Shown here piece by piece: positions 1 through 7,862 of a DNA stretch of 11,940 nt. Position numbers and translations under genes: made by a program. Below the pieces are notes generated by a model, which did no database searches, had not been told where the DNA came from, and worked only from the letters and a program-made list of their open reading frames with translations. The DNA comes from Gammaproteobacteria bacterium (GTDB lineage Bacteria > Pseudomonadota > Gammaproteobacteria > Natronospirales > REEB76): assembly GCA_027317045.1 (NCBI GenBank), contig DAHVFI010000147.1, positions 1-11,940 on the forward strand, in the 5' to 3' direction. Position 1 is the first letter of the stretch. Each line of letters opens with the position of its first letter.

Positions 1-1
1 C

Positions 2-3000
2 AACGGTAGCATCACCGGTGGCGGGGGCATCGACACGCTGGCGGCGACCGACGGGAGCAACGCCTGGCAGATCAGCGGTGCGAATGCCGGCAGCCTTAAT
101 ACCACCACCACGTTCAGCGGCATCCGCAACCTGACGGGCGGGACTGGCAATGACAGCTTTGTGTTCTCGAACGCGGCGACGTTGGCAGGCACGGTCAACG
201 GCGGTGCGGGTGGCAACAACCTCCTCGACCTGTCGGCCTACAGCACGGCGGTGGGGATTACCCTCAGCGGACCCTCGGGGCCGTTTGGCTACAGTGGCAC
301 GACCTCGGGCAGCCCGAACCCCACGGGCGGGTTCACGGACATCACCCAGATTGATGCGCCGACGTCGCTGCCCAACACCTTGACGCTGGCCAACGGGACC
401 GCGACCACGGTGACCATCACCGGCTCGGTGCCCACCAATCTGTTCAACCTGACGGTAAACGACGGCGGGACGAGCAACCTGACGTTCACCAACATCGGCA
501 CGGTCAACGGCGGTACAGGGGTGACGAACACGCTGATCAGCGGCGAGGCGACCAACAACCTGTGGACGATCAGCGCTACGAATGGCGGGACTTACAACGA
601 CGGACAGAGCCTGATCTTCAGTAACTTCGCCGACCTCACCGGCGGGACGGGGAACGACAGCTTCACACTTGCCGGGGGCACGTTGGGTGGTTCGATCGAC
701 GGCGGAGCCGGAATCAACACCCTGACGGGGGACAACGTGGCGAACACCTGGACCGTCACCGGAGCCAACACGGGTACCGTGACGGGGATCGGCGGCACGT
801 TCACGAACATCCAGAGCCTGACGGGCGGGATGGGGAACGACAACTTCACATTCAGTAATGGTGCTACGGAGACCTCGGTAAACGGGGGCACGGGGGGCAA
901 CAGCTTGAATTTAAGCGCCTACACGACGGCGACCAACGTGAGCCTCACGGGTCCGGGGAGTGCGGGGTACAACGGGACGGCAACCGGGATCAGCGGGTTC
1001 AGCAACATGGGGGCGCTGACGGGATCGGCGACAGCGACCAATACGCTGACCGGGGATGCTAGCGGGGCGACGTACACGCTCACCGCGGCGAACGGCGGTA
1101 CGCTGCAGGATACGGGTTCCGCCCAGGTGCTGAACTTCGGCAGCTTCCAGAACCTGGTGGGCGGCAGCGGTGCGGATAATTTTGTGTTGGCTGGCGGCAG
1201 TATTGGCAGTATTACTGGCGGAGGCGGGAACGACACGCTGACGGCGGATAACAGCGGAGACACGTTCAACATTACCGGCAGCAACAGCGGCGTGGTGACA
1301 AGCGGAGCGACGACGCTGGTGGGGGCGTTTAGCAATGTGCAGAACCTGATGGGTGGAGCGGGCAACGACGGTTTCGTTTTCCAGGGCAGTGGCTCACTAA
1401 GCGGCAACGTGATTGGCGGCAGTGGCAGCAACACCCTGAACTATGCGGCACTCGCCGGACCGGTGAACGTGACCTTGAGCTCCAGCAGCAGCGGCACGGG
1501 CTCGCAGATCGGCGGGACGTTCAGCGGCATTGGTACGCTGGTGGGCAGTGCGGGCAGCGACATGCTCACCGGACCGAACACGGTGAACACCTGGACGATC
1601 AACGGTACCAATGCCGGCAATGTAGATGGCTTCAACTTCAGCAGCATCGAAAGCCTGACGGGCGGCAGCGGCAGCAACAGCTTCCTATTTACTGGTAGCA
1701 GCAGCCTGTCGGGTAATATCAATGGCGGCAGCGGAGCGGCGACGGGAAACAGCCTGCAGGGGAACAACAGCGCCAATACCTGGAGCGTCACCGGTGCCAA
1801 CCAGGGTACGGTGACGGGTCTGGGCGGCACGTTCACGAACATCGGTAACCTGATCGGCGGTACGGGTACGGACAATTTTATCTTCGCCAATGGCGCAAGC
1901 TTGAGCGGCAGCCTCAATGGTGGTGGAGTGACTTCCGGTAATGACACCATTGACTGGAGCGCTTACACGACGGCGCGGAATGTGACCCTTATCGGTGCCG
2001 GGACAATTGACGGCGTGCAGGGCACGGAAGCAAGCATTGCTGGTGGATTTGACAATATTACCGTTATTACCGGTGCAAACGGCACTGCTGGATTATTGAA
2101 TAACCTTACTGGTCCTAATACAACCAATACCTGGAACGTGACCGGCAGCAATGCCGGTAACCTGAACGGTGCGTTAAATTTCAGCAATTTCCAGATTCTT
2201 ACCGGCGGCAGTGGTGCAGACACTTTCAATCTAAGTGCCGGCGTGAATGGCTCGATCAATGGCGGTGGCGGCACAGATACGGCGAATATCGTGAGCTCCT
2301 TTACGGCACCAGCTGCGGTTCTGGCCATCAATAACGTGGGAACCATTAACGACAATACGGCCGCGACAATTACTGCGGCTACCTTGGACATCGCTGGCGC
2401 CACCAGTATTGGTTCCGCCGGCAACCCGCTGTTGGCCAACATCGGTACTCTGCAAATCAGCGGCTCCAACGGCGATGCCTTCATCGATACCCCAGGAAGC
2501 GTTGATCTTCAGGGTATCGCTCTTGGCAGCGGCATCTTCACGCTGGTGAGTGGTGGAAGCATCACCGACTCAACCAGCCAGAATGTGACGGCGGGAACCG
2601 TGAACATCACGGCGGTTTCAGGCATCGGGACTTCAGGGGCGCAAATCACCACAGTCACAGGTAATCTAGACGCAGCTGTAAGTGGTACCGGGGATATCTA
2701 CGCAAGCAACACGGGCGCGATCACTCTGGGTACCATTAGCACTGCCAATGGCACCATCGATATCACCTCCTCAGGTGCAATTATTGCCAATGGACCCATA
2801 ACCACGGGTGGCAATGGAGCTATCACGCTCGCTACCAGCAGCGGTGATCTCACTACCACCGGCACTATTGCCGCCAGTGGCAGCGGCAATGTGAATCTGA
2901 ATGCTGCCGGGAATTTGAATCTTAACAGCACAATCAGCTCCGGTACCGGCACTCTGTTTCTGACTGGTGGTACGGGAGTTACCGGCGACCTCAACGGTGA

Positions 3001-4927
3001 CCTATCAGCAGGCCTTGTAAATGTCGCGGCTACCAGTGGGAATATCCTGTTCACGGGAGTAACCAGCAATGCTGCCGGTGGTACGACGCTGTTAGCTCCA
3101 GGCAACATTACTTTGCAAGGATTCACCATCACCAGTGGTGTACTTACCATTGATAATGGCGGTACGTTTGCGGTAACCGGACCGGTATCTTTGAGTGCCG
3201 CGCTCAACCAGATGGGCGCAGGTCCGGTATTACTCAGCAGTAATGTCACCAGCAGCGGCGGTAGCGTTCGATTTGCTTCGCCGGTGGCGGTGAGTGGTAT
3301 TGCGGACATTGCCACCAACGGAGGCAATATCACCTTCGATCAGGATATTACCGGGGCCAACGGTTCATCTTCCATGACGCTGGATAGCGGGGCAGGGAAT
3401 CTCAGTTTGCAGACTGTCGCCAATCTCGGAACCCTGAGCCTACAAACCAGCGGTACGCTGTTACTAGGTAACAACATTACAACCAATAATTTATTGACCG
3501 CGGGTGTTACGGGCGGTGTGGTGATTGCTGGGTCGAGCGTACACATCAACACCACCAACAACAATATCGATTTCTCGCCTGCAACCGGCATCAACGGTGT
3601 GACTACAGGCGGTCAGGCATTGGTCATCAACAGTGGTACCGGCAGCGTAGTATTGCCGCAAGTTGGACAAACTATTCCGCTGGCAAGCCTCACGATTAAT
3701 GGCGGCACTATTACCCTTGCAGATGTCGCCACCAGCAATGCTCAGTCCTACACCGGTAACGTTCAGTTGCAGGGTAATCTATCAAGCTCAGTAGGCGGCG
3801 GCATACAGATCAATGGCAGTCTCTTATTGTTAAGCAATGCCGCATTAACTGCGGCCGGGGCTGGCAACATCACCGTCACCGGGACTGTGGATGGCGCCCA
3901 CGCATTGATCCTCACGACGCCATCCGGACAGGCCAGTTTGGCCGGTGTTGTCGGAGGCAGTACAGCGCTGACATCCCTTACGGTGAGCAGCGCCGTCGCC
4001 AACCTCAAATCCATAATCACGTCAGGGAATCAGATATACCAATCTGGGGCCACTAATTTGGCAGGTGTGCTCAAGAGCAACGCCGGCGCCATTAATTTTG
4101 ACGGCGTACTGAATATTGCTTCGGCTTCGACCATTCAGGCTAATACCATTGGCTTCAATGGCGGTGCGAACTCGGTGCGTGGCAATAGCACGCTAACGCT
4201 CTTGCCGGAAACCAATGGCTTGGCTGTTAATATCGGCGGCAATGGCGGCGGTCTGAGGCTCAACAATACAGCCATGAACGGGTATGACGGCGGTTTATAC
4301 ATCGGTACTGGACCGGGATCTGGCGGCGCTTCAGTTATCGGCATACCGGTGGCAGCCGGGAACATCACGGTGAATGGCAGCTTGACTCTCGGCAGCTCCG
4401 GATCATTGTTACTCGCGGGAATGGGCAATTTAATCCTCAATAGCGGCGTACTTACGGCCAATACGGTAACACTGGTTGCTGGCAGTCAGACCAGCGTGAT
4501 ACAGAATCCCGGTACTTCACAAACGCAGATCAAGGCCAACACGGTGATACTGGTGTCTGGTGGGCAAATCGGTGAACTCGGCCAGGAATTGAATGTGCTT
4601 ACTAGCAGCAGCACAGCCCAGGTACAGATTGCCACCGGCGCAATACAAACATTTCTGCTGCCGCCAACCTTGCCGATTGTGATCGGCCCCGGAGCGATAA
4701 TTGCCGACGACATCGCCGCGCAATTGGGACTGTTTATACAGGATACTCTGGTAACCAGCATTGGCCAGCAAATTGCGGCGCTCGTTGAGAACGGCGGTCT
4801 ATTGGCAAGCGGTTTCGTTGATGTCTCGCTTTTCCAGAATATTTCGCTCTATGATGTCTTTGGCCAGGGGATTGCATTGCCAGTGGACCAATGTGAACAG
4901 ATTAACAACAAGCCCTGCAACCAATAG
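2..4927 (+). CDS. Giant filamentous-haemagglutinin-like adhesin, 3' part (5' end outside window)
   Basis: The frame is open from the first bases to the TAG at 4925-4927, giving 1,641 visible residues; start, signal peptide and any secretion domain lie upstream. Seen: to about 2300 an array of GGxGxDxF-anchored units, each with an NTWxVTGxNxGxV-like strand (about eight copies); then to about 4600 a Gly/Thr/Ser/Asn/Val-rich stretch with alternating short hydrophobic strands, typical of right-handed beta-helix exoproteins; then a less repetitive C-terminal domain with DVSLFQNISLYDVFGQGIAL and a final two-cysteine tail. Lysine is absent from the first 1,335 residues, so the protein is acidic. Known: this composition fits large proteobacterial adhesins exported by two-partner secretion, acting at the cell surface in attachment or biofilm. 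Inferred: the same role here. No partner transporter (TpsB/FhaC-like) is visible. A type I secreted RTX-type adhesin is the alternative, but the C-terminal tail and beta-helix favour two-partner secretion. Exact substrate unknown. Confidence 0.85.
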   Translation, partial: NGSITGGGGIDTLAATDGSNAWQISGANAGSLNTTTTFSGIRNLTGGTGNDSFVFSNAATLAGTVNGGAGGNNLLDLSAYSTAVGITLSGPSGPFGYSGTTSGSPNPTGGFTDITQIDAPTSLPNTLTLANGTATTVTITGSVPTNLFNLTVNDGGTSNLTFTNIGTVNGGTGVTNTLISGEATNNLWTISATNGGTYNDGQSLIFSNFADLTGGTGNDSFTLAGGTLGGSIDGGAGINTLTGDNVANTWTVTGANTGTVTGIGGTFTNIQSLTGGMGNDNFTFSNGATETSVNGGTGGNSLNLSAYTTATNVSLTGPGSAGYNGTATGISGFSNMGALTGSATATNTLTGDASGATYTLTAANGGTLQDTGSAQVLNFGSFQNLVGGSGADNFVLAGGSIGSITGGGGNDTLTADNSGDTFNITGSNSGVVTSGATTLVGAFSNVQNLMGGAGNDGFVFQGSGSLSGNVIGGSGSNTLNYAALAGPVNVTLSSSSSGTGSQIGGTFSGIGTLVGSAGSDMLTGPNTVNTWTINGTNAGNVDGFNFSSIESLTGGSGSNSFLFTGSSSLSGNINGGSGAATGNSLQGNNSANTWSVTGANQGTVTGLGGTFTNIGNLIGGTGTDNFIFANGASLSGSLNGGGVTSGNDTIDWSAYTTARNVTLIGAGTIDGVQGTEASIAGGFDNITVITGANGTAGLLNNLTGPNTTNTWNVTGSNAGNLNGALNFSNFQILTGGSGADTFNLSAGVNGSINGGGGTDTANIVSSFTAPAAVLAINNVGTINDNTAATITAATLDIAGATSIGSAGNPLLANIGTLQISGSNGDAFIDTPGSVDLQGIALGSGIFTLVSGGSITDSTSQNVTAGTVNITAVSGIGTSGAQITTVTGNLDAAVSGTGDIYASNTGAITLGTISTANGTIDITSSGAIIANGPITTGGNGAITLATSSGDLTTTGTIAASGSGNVNLNAAGNLNLNSTISSGTGTLFLTGGTGVTGDLNGDLSAGLVNVAATSGNILFTGVTSNAAGGTTLLAPGNITLQGFTITSGVLTIDNGGTFAVTGPVSLSAALNQMGAGPVLLSSNVTSSGGSVRFASPVAVSGIADIATNGGNITFDQDITGANGSSSMTLDSGAGNLSLQTVANLGTLSLQTSGTLLLGNNITTNNLLTAGVTGGVVIAGSSVHINTTNNNIDFSPATGINGVTTGGQALVINSGTGSVVLPQVGQTIPLASLTINGGTITLADVATSNAQSYTGNVQLQGNLSSSVGGGIQINGSLLLLSNAALTAAGAGNITVTGTVDGAHALILTTPSGQASLAGVVGGSTALTSLTVSSAVANLKSIITSGNQIYQSGATNLAGVLKSNAGAINFDGVLNIASASTIQANTIGFNGGANSVRGNSTLTLLPETNGLAVNIGGNGGGLRLNNTAMNGYDGGLYIGTGPGSGGASVIGIPVAAGNITVNGSLTLGSSGSLLLAGMGNLILNSGVLTANTVTLVAGSQTSVIQNPGTSQTQIKANTVILVSGGQIGELGQELNVLTSSSTAQVQIATGAIQTFLLPPTLPIVIGPGAIIADDIAAQLGLFIQDTLVTSIGQQIAALVENGGLLASGFVDVSLFQNISLYDVFGQGIALPVDQCEQINNKPCNQ
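131..2300 (+). repeat. Two-level protein repeat array with RTX-like anchors
   Basis: Anchors of the form L-x-G-G-x-G-x-D-x-F start at 131, 635, 818, 1154, 1346, 1655, 1850 and 2198, all in the adhesin frame. Successive spacings are 168, 61, 112, 64, 103, 65 and 116 residues, so short and long units alternate. Long units (from 131, 818, 1346 and 1850) carry an added segment resembling NLSAYTTATNVSLTGPG; short units do not. Taking one long plus one short as the period gives about 167-181 residues. Bases 2-130 are the tail of another short unit, so the array continues upstream. Most anchors fit the calcium-binding nonapeptide pattern GGxGxDxUx, but they are solitary, not in tandem rows as in classical RTX rolls. 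Confidence 0.8.
747..1845 (+). repeat. Near-identical DNA segments in non-adjacent short units
   Basis: The short units starting at 635 and 1655 are closer to each other than to the one between them (1154). Bases 791-811 and 1823-1843 are identical over 21 positions, and the flanking codons from about 747 and 1778 differ at only a few bases. At protein level NTWTVTGANTGTVTG pairs with NTWSVTGANQGTVTG, and both are followed by the same GGTFTNI. Such stretches can support unequal recombination or gene conversion and can mislead short-read assembly. Confidence 0.75.
2300..4600 (+). other. Beta-helix-like domain of the adhesin
   Basis: Here the GGxGxDxF anchors stop and the protein turns into irregular short strands and Asn/Gly turns, for example GAITLGTISTANGTIDIT and GNVNLNAAGNLNLNSTISS. 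This pattern of about 20-residue coils is typical of the filamentous haemagglutinin shaft. Base and codon use are also less G/C-rich than in the array before it. No enzymatic motif was recognised. The boundaries are approximate. Confidence 0.6.
4892..4918 (+). other. C-terminal cysteine pair of the adhesin, candidate surface anchor
   Basis: The protein ends DQCEQINNKPCNQ. The codons at 4892-4894 and 4916-4918 are the only cysteines in the 1,641 visible residues. In Haemophilus HMW1 a C-terminal cysteine pair forms a disulfide loop needed to tether the exoprotein to its outer-membrane partner. The layout here, with the pair at the extreme C-terminus and seven residues between, is analogous. 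That it serves as an anchor is inference from this resemblance. Confidence 0.5.
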
Positions 4928-4976
4928 TGATCGAGCGCGGATACTTGGCGAAGATTTGAAGTTACGGCCATACTGA

Positions 4977-4994
4977 GGATAAATCGGGATAAAT
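4977..4994 (+). repeat. Ten-base-period direct repeat upstream of the FHA-domain gene
   Basis: GGATAAAT occurs at 4977-4984 and again at 4987-4994, exactly 10 bases apart, about one helical turn. It lies in the 89-base gap between the adhesin stop and the start at 5017. The position would suit an operator or activator site, but no known regulator consensus was recognised. A weak promoter candidate nearby is TTGGCG (4945-4950) with CATACT (4969-4974), spacing 18. No hairpin-plus-T terminator was seen in the gap, so read-through from the adhesin gene is possible. Confidence 0.3.
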
Positions 4995-5016
4995 GCCGAG
5001 TCGGGTGTGAATATAG

Positions 5017-5916
5017 ATGTCTGCAATCAAACATCTTGTGGCAAGCCTGCGTCGTCGGGCCCTGAGAATCAGGGTCGGCGATGTCAGTGAGGCTTTTGCC
5101 TCGCCGGATGAATTTATCCAGTTTCTGAGCGCACGCCTCACGGTTCCCAATGAGAGCATGGAACGCTTCGTGCACATGGATGGGCATGCCTTGCAACGTG
5201 AAGCGCGCAAAATGCTGCATGCCTATCAGAATGTCATAGATATCATGGCGAACTCGAAACAAACCGGCGAATCATTGACCAACCTATGGCGGCGCTTGGA
5301 CATCAGCAAGGTTCCTGATGACCATGATTGGCCATCCATTTTGTTTGCTCTTGGCACTATTGAGCACGTCGCCGAGGATTACCAGCGTGAAGCCCTGACT
5401 TATTACGTACGCTTCCTGGAAGCCCGCCGTCAGGCGGTAGACAGTTTCCGTGATCACTCAAAAAAGGAGAGCGGCAGCGAGTTATCCCTGACATCCATGT
5501 CCCGCAATACAGCTATGAAAGAAATGCCGGTATCTCCGGATATGGCACTCAACAGGTATTCCCGCCTGCCACATTGTCATACCGTGGAAGTGGATCTGGA
5601 AGAGAAACCCGATATCACGGTTTTTCTGGGTACAAACCGTTATCGCCTGGCTAAGCACGGTGAGATTTTAACGCTTAAAGAGAGTGGCGCAGTTCGGACC
5701 TATTTGTTGAAGCCCGGACGTAACACCGTCGGCCGTTCATCCCAATGCGATGTTCACCTTGACAGCCATCAGGGCGATATTTCCAGACAGCATCTAATCG
5801 TTGAAATTAATACGGGTCGACGCGTCAGCCTAATGGATGTTTCTTCGCGTGGTACCTATATGCGTCCGGAGTTGGTTGGCAAATCCCGCAACGATACGGG
5901 AGCAGGGCAGCAGTAA
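5017..5916 (+). CDS. Forkhead-associated (FHA) domain protein
   Basis: This 299-residue protein has no signal peptide or membrane segment and is probably cytoplasmic. Residues 1-150 look largely alpha-helical and match nothing I recognise; 150-190 are a polar linker; about 227-287 form an FHA domain, a beta-sandwich that binds phosphothreonine peptides. Visible FHA signatures are VGRSS (238-242), ISRQH (255-259) and DVSSRGTY (274-281). The Asn common in the last motif (NGT) is Arg278 here, while the Gly-Arg and Ser-x-x-His positions that contact phosphate are kept. The start is the first in-frame ATG, with only a weak GGGTG (5003-5007) upstream. The gene follows the adhesin by 89 bases on the same strand and converges with pckG. 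Inferred role: a phospho-dependent adaptor in kinase signalling; no kinase or phosphatase gene is visible here. This FHA domain is unrelated to filamentous haemagglutinin despite the shared acronym. Confidence 0.75.
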   Translation: MSAIKHLVASLRRRALRIRVGDVSEAFASPDEFIQFLSARLTVPNESMERFVHMDGHALQREARKMLHAYQNVIDIMANSKQTGESLTNLWRRLDISKVPDDHDWPSILFALGTIEHVAEDYQREALTYYVRFLEARRQAVDSFRDHSKKESGSELSLTSMSRNTAMKEMPVSPDMALNRYSRLPHCHTVEVDLEEKPDITVFLGTNRYRLAKHGEILTLKESGAVRTYLLKPGRNTVGRSSQCDVHLDSHQGDISRQHLIVEINTGRRVSLMDVSSRGTYMRPELVGKSRNDTGAGQQ

Positions 5917-5959
5917 TGAACCTGGATGGTTTATGACCAGGGTGCTTCGAGCTCATCAC

Positions 5960-7702
5960 TCAATTGGCAAGTGCTGCGGTCACGCGCTGCAGTTCGTTTC
6001 GTAAGGTTAAAGGCAGGCGCTCACCAAAGCCACGGAAATACTCCTCAAGCGCCTGCATTTCGGTACGCCATTTGGCGGCATCTACACTTAAAAGTGTCTG
6101 CATGGTTTCAGGGCTCACGCCTAGCCCGTCAGTATCAATAGCACTCGTAGTGGGCAGGTAGCCGATAGGGGTTTCAGTAGCCTCGGCCTTACCGTTACAG
6201 CGATCCAGCACCCAACGTAGAACACGCAGATTTTCACCAAAGCCCGGCCATAGAAACTTGCCGTTCTTATCCTGCCTGAACCAGTTCACATGGAAAATTT
6301 TTGGTAACCTTGTGGACTTCGCAGGAAAAGACAACCAGTGATTCCAATAGTCGGCGAAGTTGTAGCCGCAGAAGGGTTTCATGGCCATGGGATCACGACG
6401 CACGACGCCCACTTGCCCTGTAGCAGCGGCGGTGGTTTCGGATGCGGTTCCGGCACCCATAAGCACGCCGTGTATCCAGTCGCGGGCTTCATAAACCAGC
6501 GGAACCGTATCAGGGCGGCGACCGCCAAAGATGATGGCGGAGATCGGTACCCCCTGTGGATCCTCCGCTTTAGGCGAGTAACTGGGATTTTGACTGGCCG
6601 ATACCGTGAAACGCGAATTGGGATGGGCTGCAGTTCCATGTTTACCATCGTATGGTCGACCTTGCCAATCCGCAATAGGCGTACCTTCCTTGAGACCCTC
6701 CCACCATGGCTGGTTATCCTGGGTCACAGCTACATTGGTGAAAATGGTGTCGTGGGTGATCATTTCATAGGCATTTTTATTGGTATTCGGATTGGTGCCC
6801 GGCACCACGCCGAAATATCCGGCCTCCGGATTCATGGCCCATAATCTGCCATCCTTGCCGAGGTGCATCCAGCAGATGTCATCGCCTATGGTCCAAACTT
6901 TCCAGCCTTTATGAGTGGCGGGTGGAATTAACATTGCCAGGTTTGTTTTCCCACACGCAGATGGAAAGGCGGCTGCTACATAGTGCACTTCACCTTGAGG
7001 GTTCTCGATACCGACGATTAGCATATGTTCGGCCAGCCAGCCTTCACGCTTCGCCTGCCAACTGGCGATGCGTAGCGCGTGGCATTTCTTGCCAAGCAGG
7101 GCATTGCCGCCATAGCCGGAGCCAAAACTCTTGATGGTGAGTTCCTCAGGGAAATGCATGATAAAACGACGCTTGGGATCAATGTCTCCAACCGAGTGCA
7201 GGCCCTTCACAAAGCTACTTTCTTTTTCGATGCGTTTGAGTGCCGGCATACCTATACGGGTCATGATCTGCATATTGATGGCGACATAAGGACTGTCAGT
7301 AATCTCGACTCCACAACGGGCCAAAGGCGAATCCAGGGGCCCCATACAATAAGGGATCACATACATTGTCCGGCCACGCATGCAGCCTGCAAACAGCGCA
7401 TCAATCTTGGCATGCGCCTCGGCTGGATCCATCCAGTGATTGTTGGGGCCCGCGTCATCCTGGCTTCGGCTGCAGATAAAAGTAAGGTGCTCCACACGTG
7501 CCACATCCTGGGGGTTGGAGCGATGTAAATAGCAATGAGGGTGGGTTATCTGGTTAAGTTCATGGAGTATGCCGCTTCTCAGCATCTGCTGTACCAAATC
7601 CCGATATTCGCCAGCCGTGCCATCACACCAGTGCACATGGTCAGCTTGAACATGGCGTTCGACCTGAGCAACCCAGTCAGAGAGCGCTTTATTACTGGTC
7701 AT
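5960..7702 (-). CDS. pckG: Phosphoenolpyruvate carboxykinase (GTP)
   Basis: A cytosolic enzyme converting oxaloacetate + GTP to PEP + GDP + CO2, the first committed step of gluconeogenesis. Its 580 residues fit the bacterial GTP-type family (about 590-620). Visible active-site motifs: the P-loop FPSACGKTN (246-254) with the hyper-reactive cysteine C250; FGSGYGGNALLGKK (193-206) with the metal-site lysine; EHM (225-227) with the metal-site histidine; GDD (273-275); PNSRF (361-365) with the substrate arginine; and the guanine-pocket phenylalanines in NWFRQDKNGKFLWPGFGE (F475, F483, F488). All key residues appear intact, so it should be active. The ATG at 7700-7702 has GGGG five bases upstream (7708-7711). 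It is transcribed opposite to its neighbours, converging with the FHA-domain gene 43 bases away and diverging from the GT51-like gene, so it is probably monocistronic. Confidence 0.97.
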   Translation of the reverse strand: MTSNKALSDWVAQVERHVQADHVHWCDGTAGEYRDLVQQMLRSGILHELNQITHPHCYLHRSNPQDVARVEHLTFICSRSQDDAGPNNHWMDPAEAHAKIDALFAGCMRGRTMYVIPYCMGPLDSPLARCGVEITDSPYVAINMQIMTRIGMPALKRIEKESSFVKGLHSVGDIDPKRRFIMHFPEELTIKSFGSGYGGNALLGKKCHALRIASWQAKREGWLAEHMLIVGIENPQGEVHYVAAAFPSACGKTNLAMLIPPATHKGWKVWTIGDDICWMHLGKDGRLWAMNPEAGYFGVVPGTNPNTNKNAYEMITHDTIFTNVAVTQDNQPWWEGLKEGTPIADWQGRPYDGKHGTAAHPNSRFTVSASQNPSYSPKAEDPQGVPISAIIFGGRRPDTVPLVYEARDWIHGVLMGAGTASETTAAATGQVGVVRRDPMAMKPFCGYNFADYWNHWLSFPAKSTRLPKIFHVNWFRQDKNGKFLWPGFGENLRVLRWVLDRCNGKAEATETPIGYLPTTSAIDTDGLGVSPETMQTLLSVDAAKWRTEMQALEEYFRGFGERLPLTLRNELQRVTAALAN

Positions 7703-7780
7703 TATTGCCCCGGATCGTGGAAGTGAAAAGAGTTAAAAAGGCGATTTAGCATGCGTCTGGCTACAATCAGCCACAGCCAC

Positions 7781-7808
7781 ATTATAATGCCTTGACCGGA
7801 TTTGTCTC
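7781..7808 (-). promoter_or_regulatory. Candidate sigma-70 promoter of pckG
   Basis: On the minus strand a perfect -10, TATAAT (7786 down to 7781), sits 16 bases after GAGACA (7808 down to 7803), which matches TTGACA at four of six positions. Transcription would start near 7774 and give a leader of about 70 bases. The leader contains a small 5-base-pair inverted repeat (TGGCT 7758-7762, AGCCA 7769-7773). No operator was recognised. Confidence 0.45.
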
Positions 7809-7853
7809 CAGGTCTGCAGAGTACGCGCCTGGCACACAATTGCCCGGCGTGGA

Positions 7854-7862
7854 TGCTAGAAT
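7854..7862 (+). promoter_or_regulatory. Candidate extended -10 promoter for the GT51-like operon
   Basis: TGCTAGAAT contains TAGAAT (five of six to TATAAT) preceded by the TG of an extended -10, which can work without a good -35. Transcription would start near 7869, about 35 bases before the ATG at 7905. A ribosome site, AGGGG (7894-7898), lies six bases before that ATG. Confidence 0.4.

Noticed and set aside
131..2225. RTX toxin or type I secreted haemolysin
   Set aside because: The nonapeptides are isolated, not tandem, and the C-terminus is a cysteine tail after a beta-helix, unlike a type I secretion signal.
289..4771. Series of long open frames on the minus strand inside the adhesin gene (up to about 210 codons)
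   Set aside because: They are Pro/Val/Leu-rich mirror translations of Gly/Thr/Asn codons, lie wholly inside a clear coding frame, and show no domain or ribosome site. Low use of sense codons that give antisense stops explains them.
5921..5941. Possible bidirectional terminator between the FHA-domain gene and pckG (CCTGG 5921-5925, CCAGG 5937-5941)
   Set aside because: The stem is only five pairs with an 11-base loop and there is no T run on either side.
6338..7528. Open frames on the plus strand across pckG (for example 6338-6844 and 7079-7528)
   Set aside because: They overlap a fully conserved enzyme on the other strand and their translations resemble no family.
7840..7862. TTGCCC (7840-7845) as -35 for the TAGAAT at 7857-7862
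   Set aside because: The spacing is 11 bases, too short for sigma-70; the extended -10 reading is preferred.
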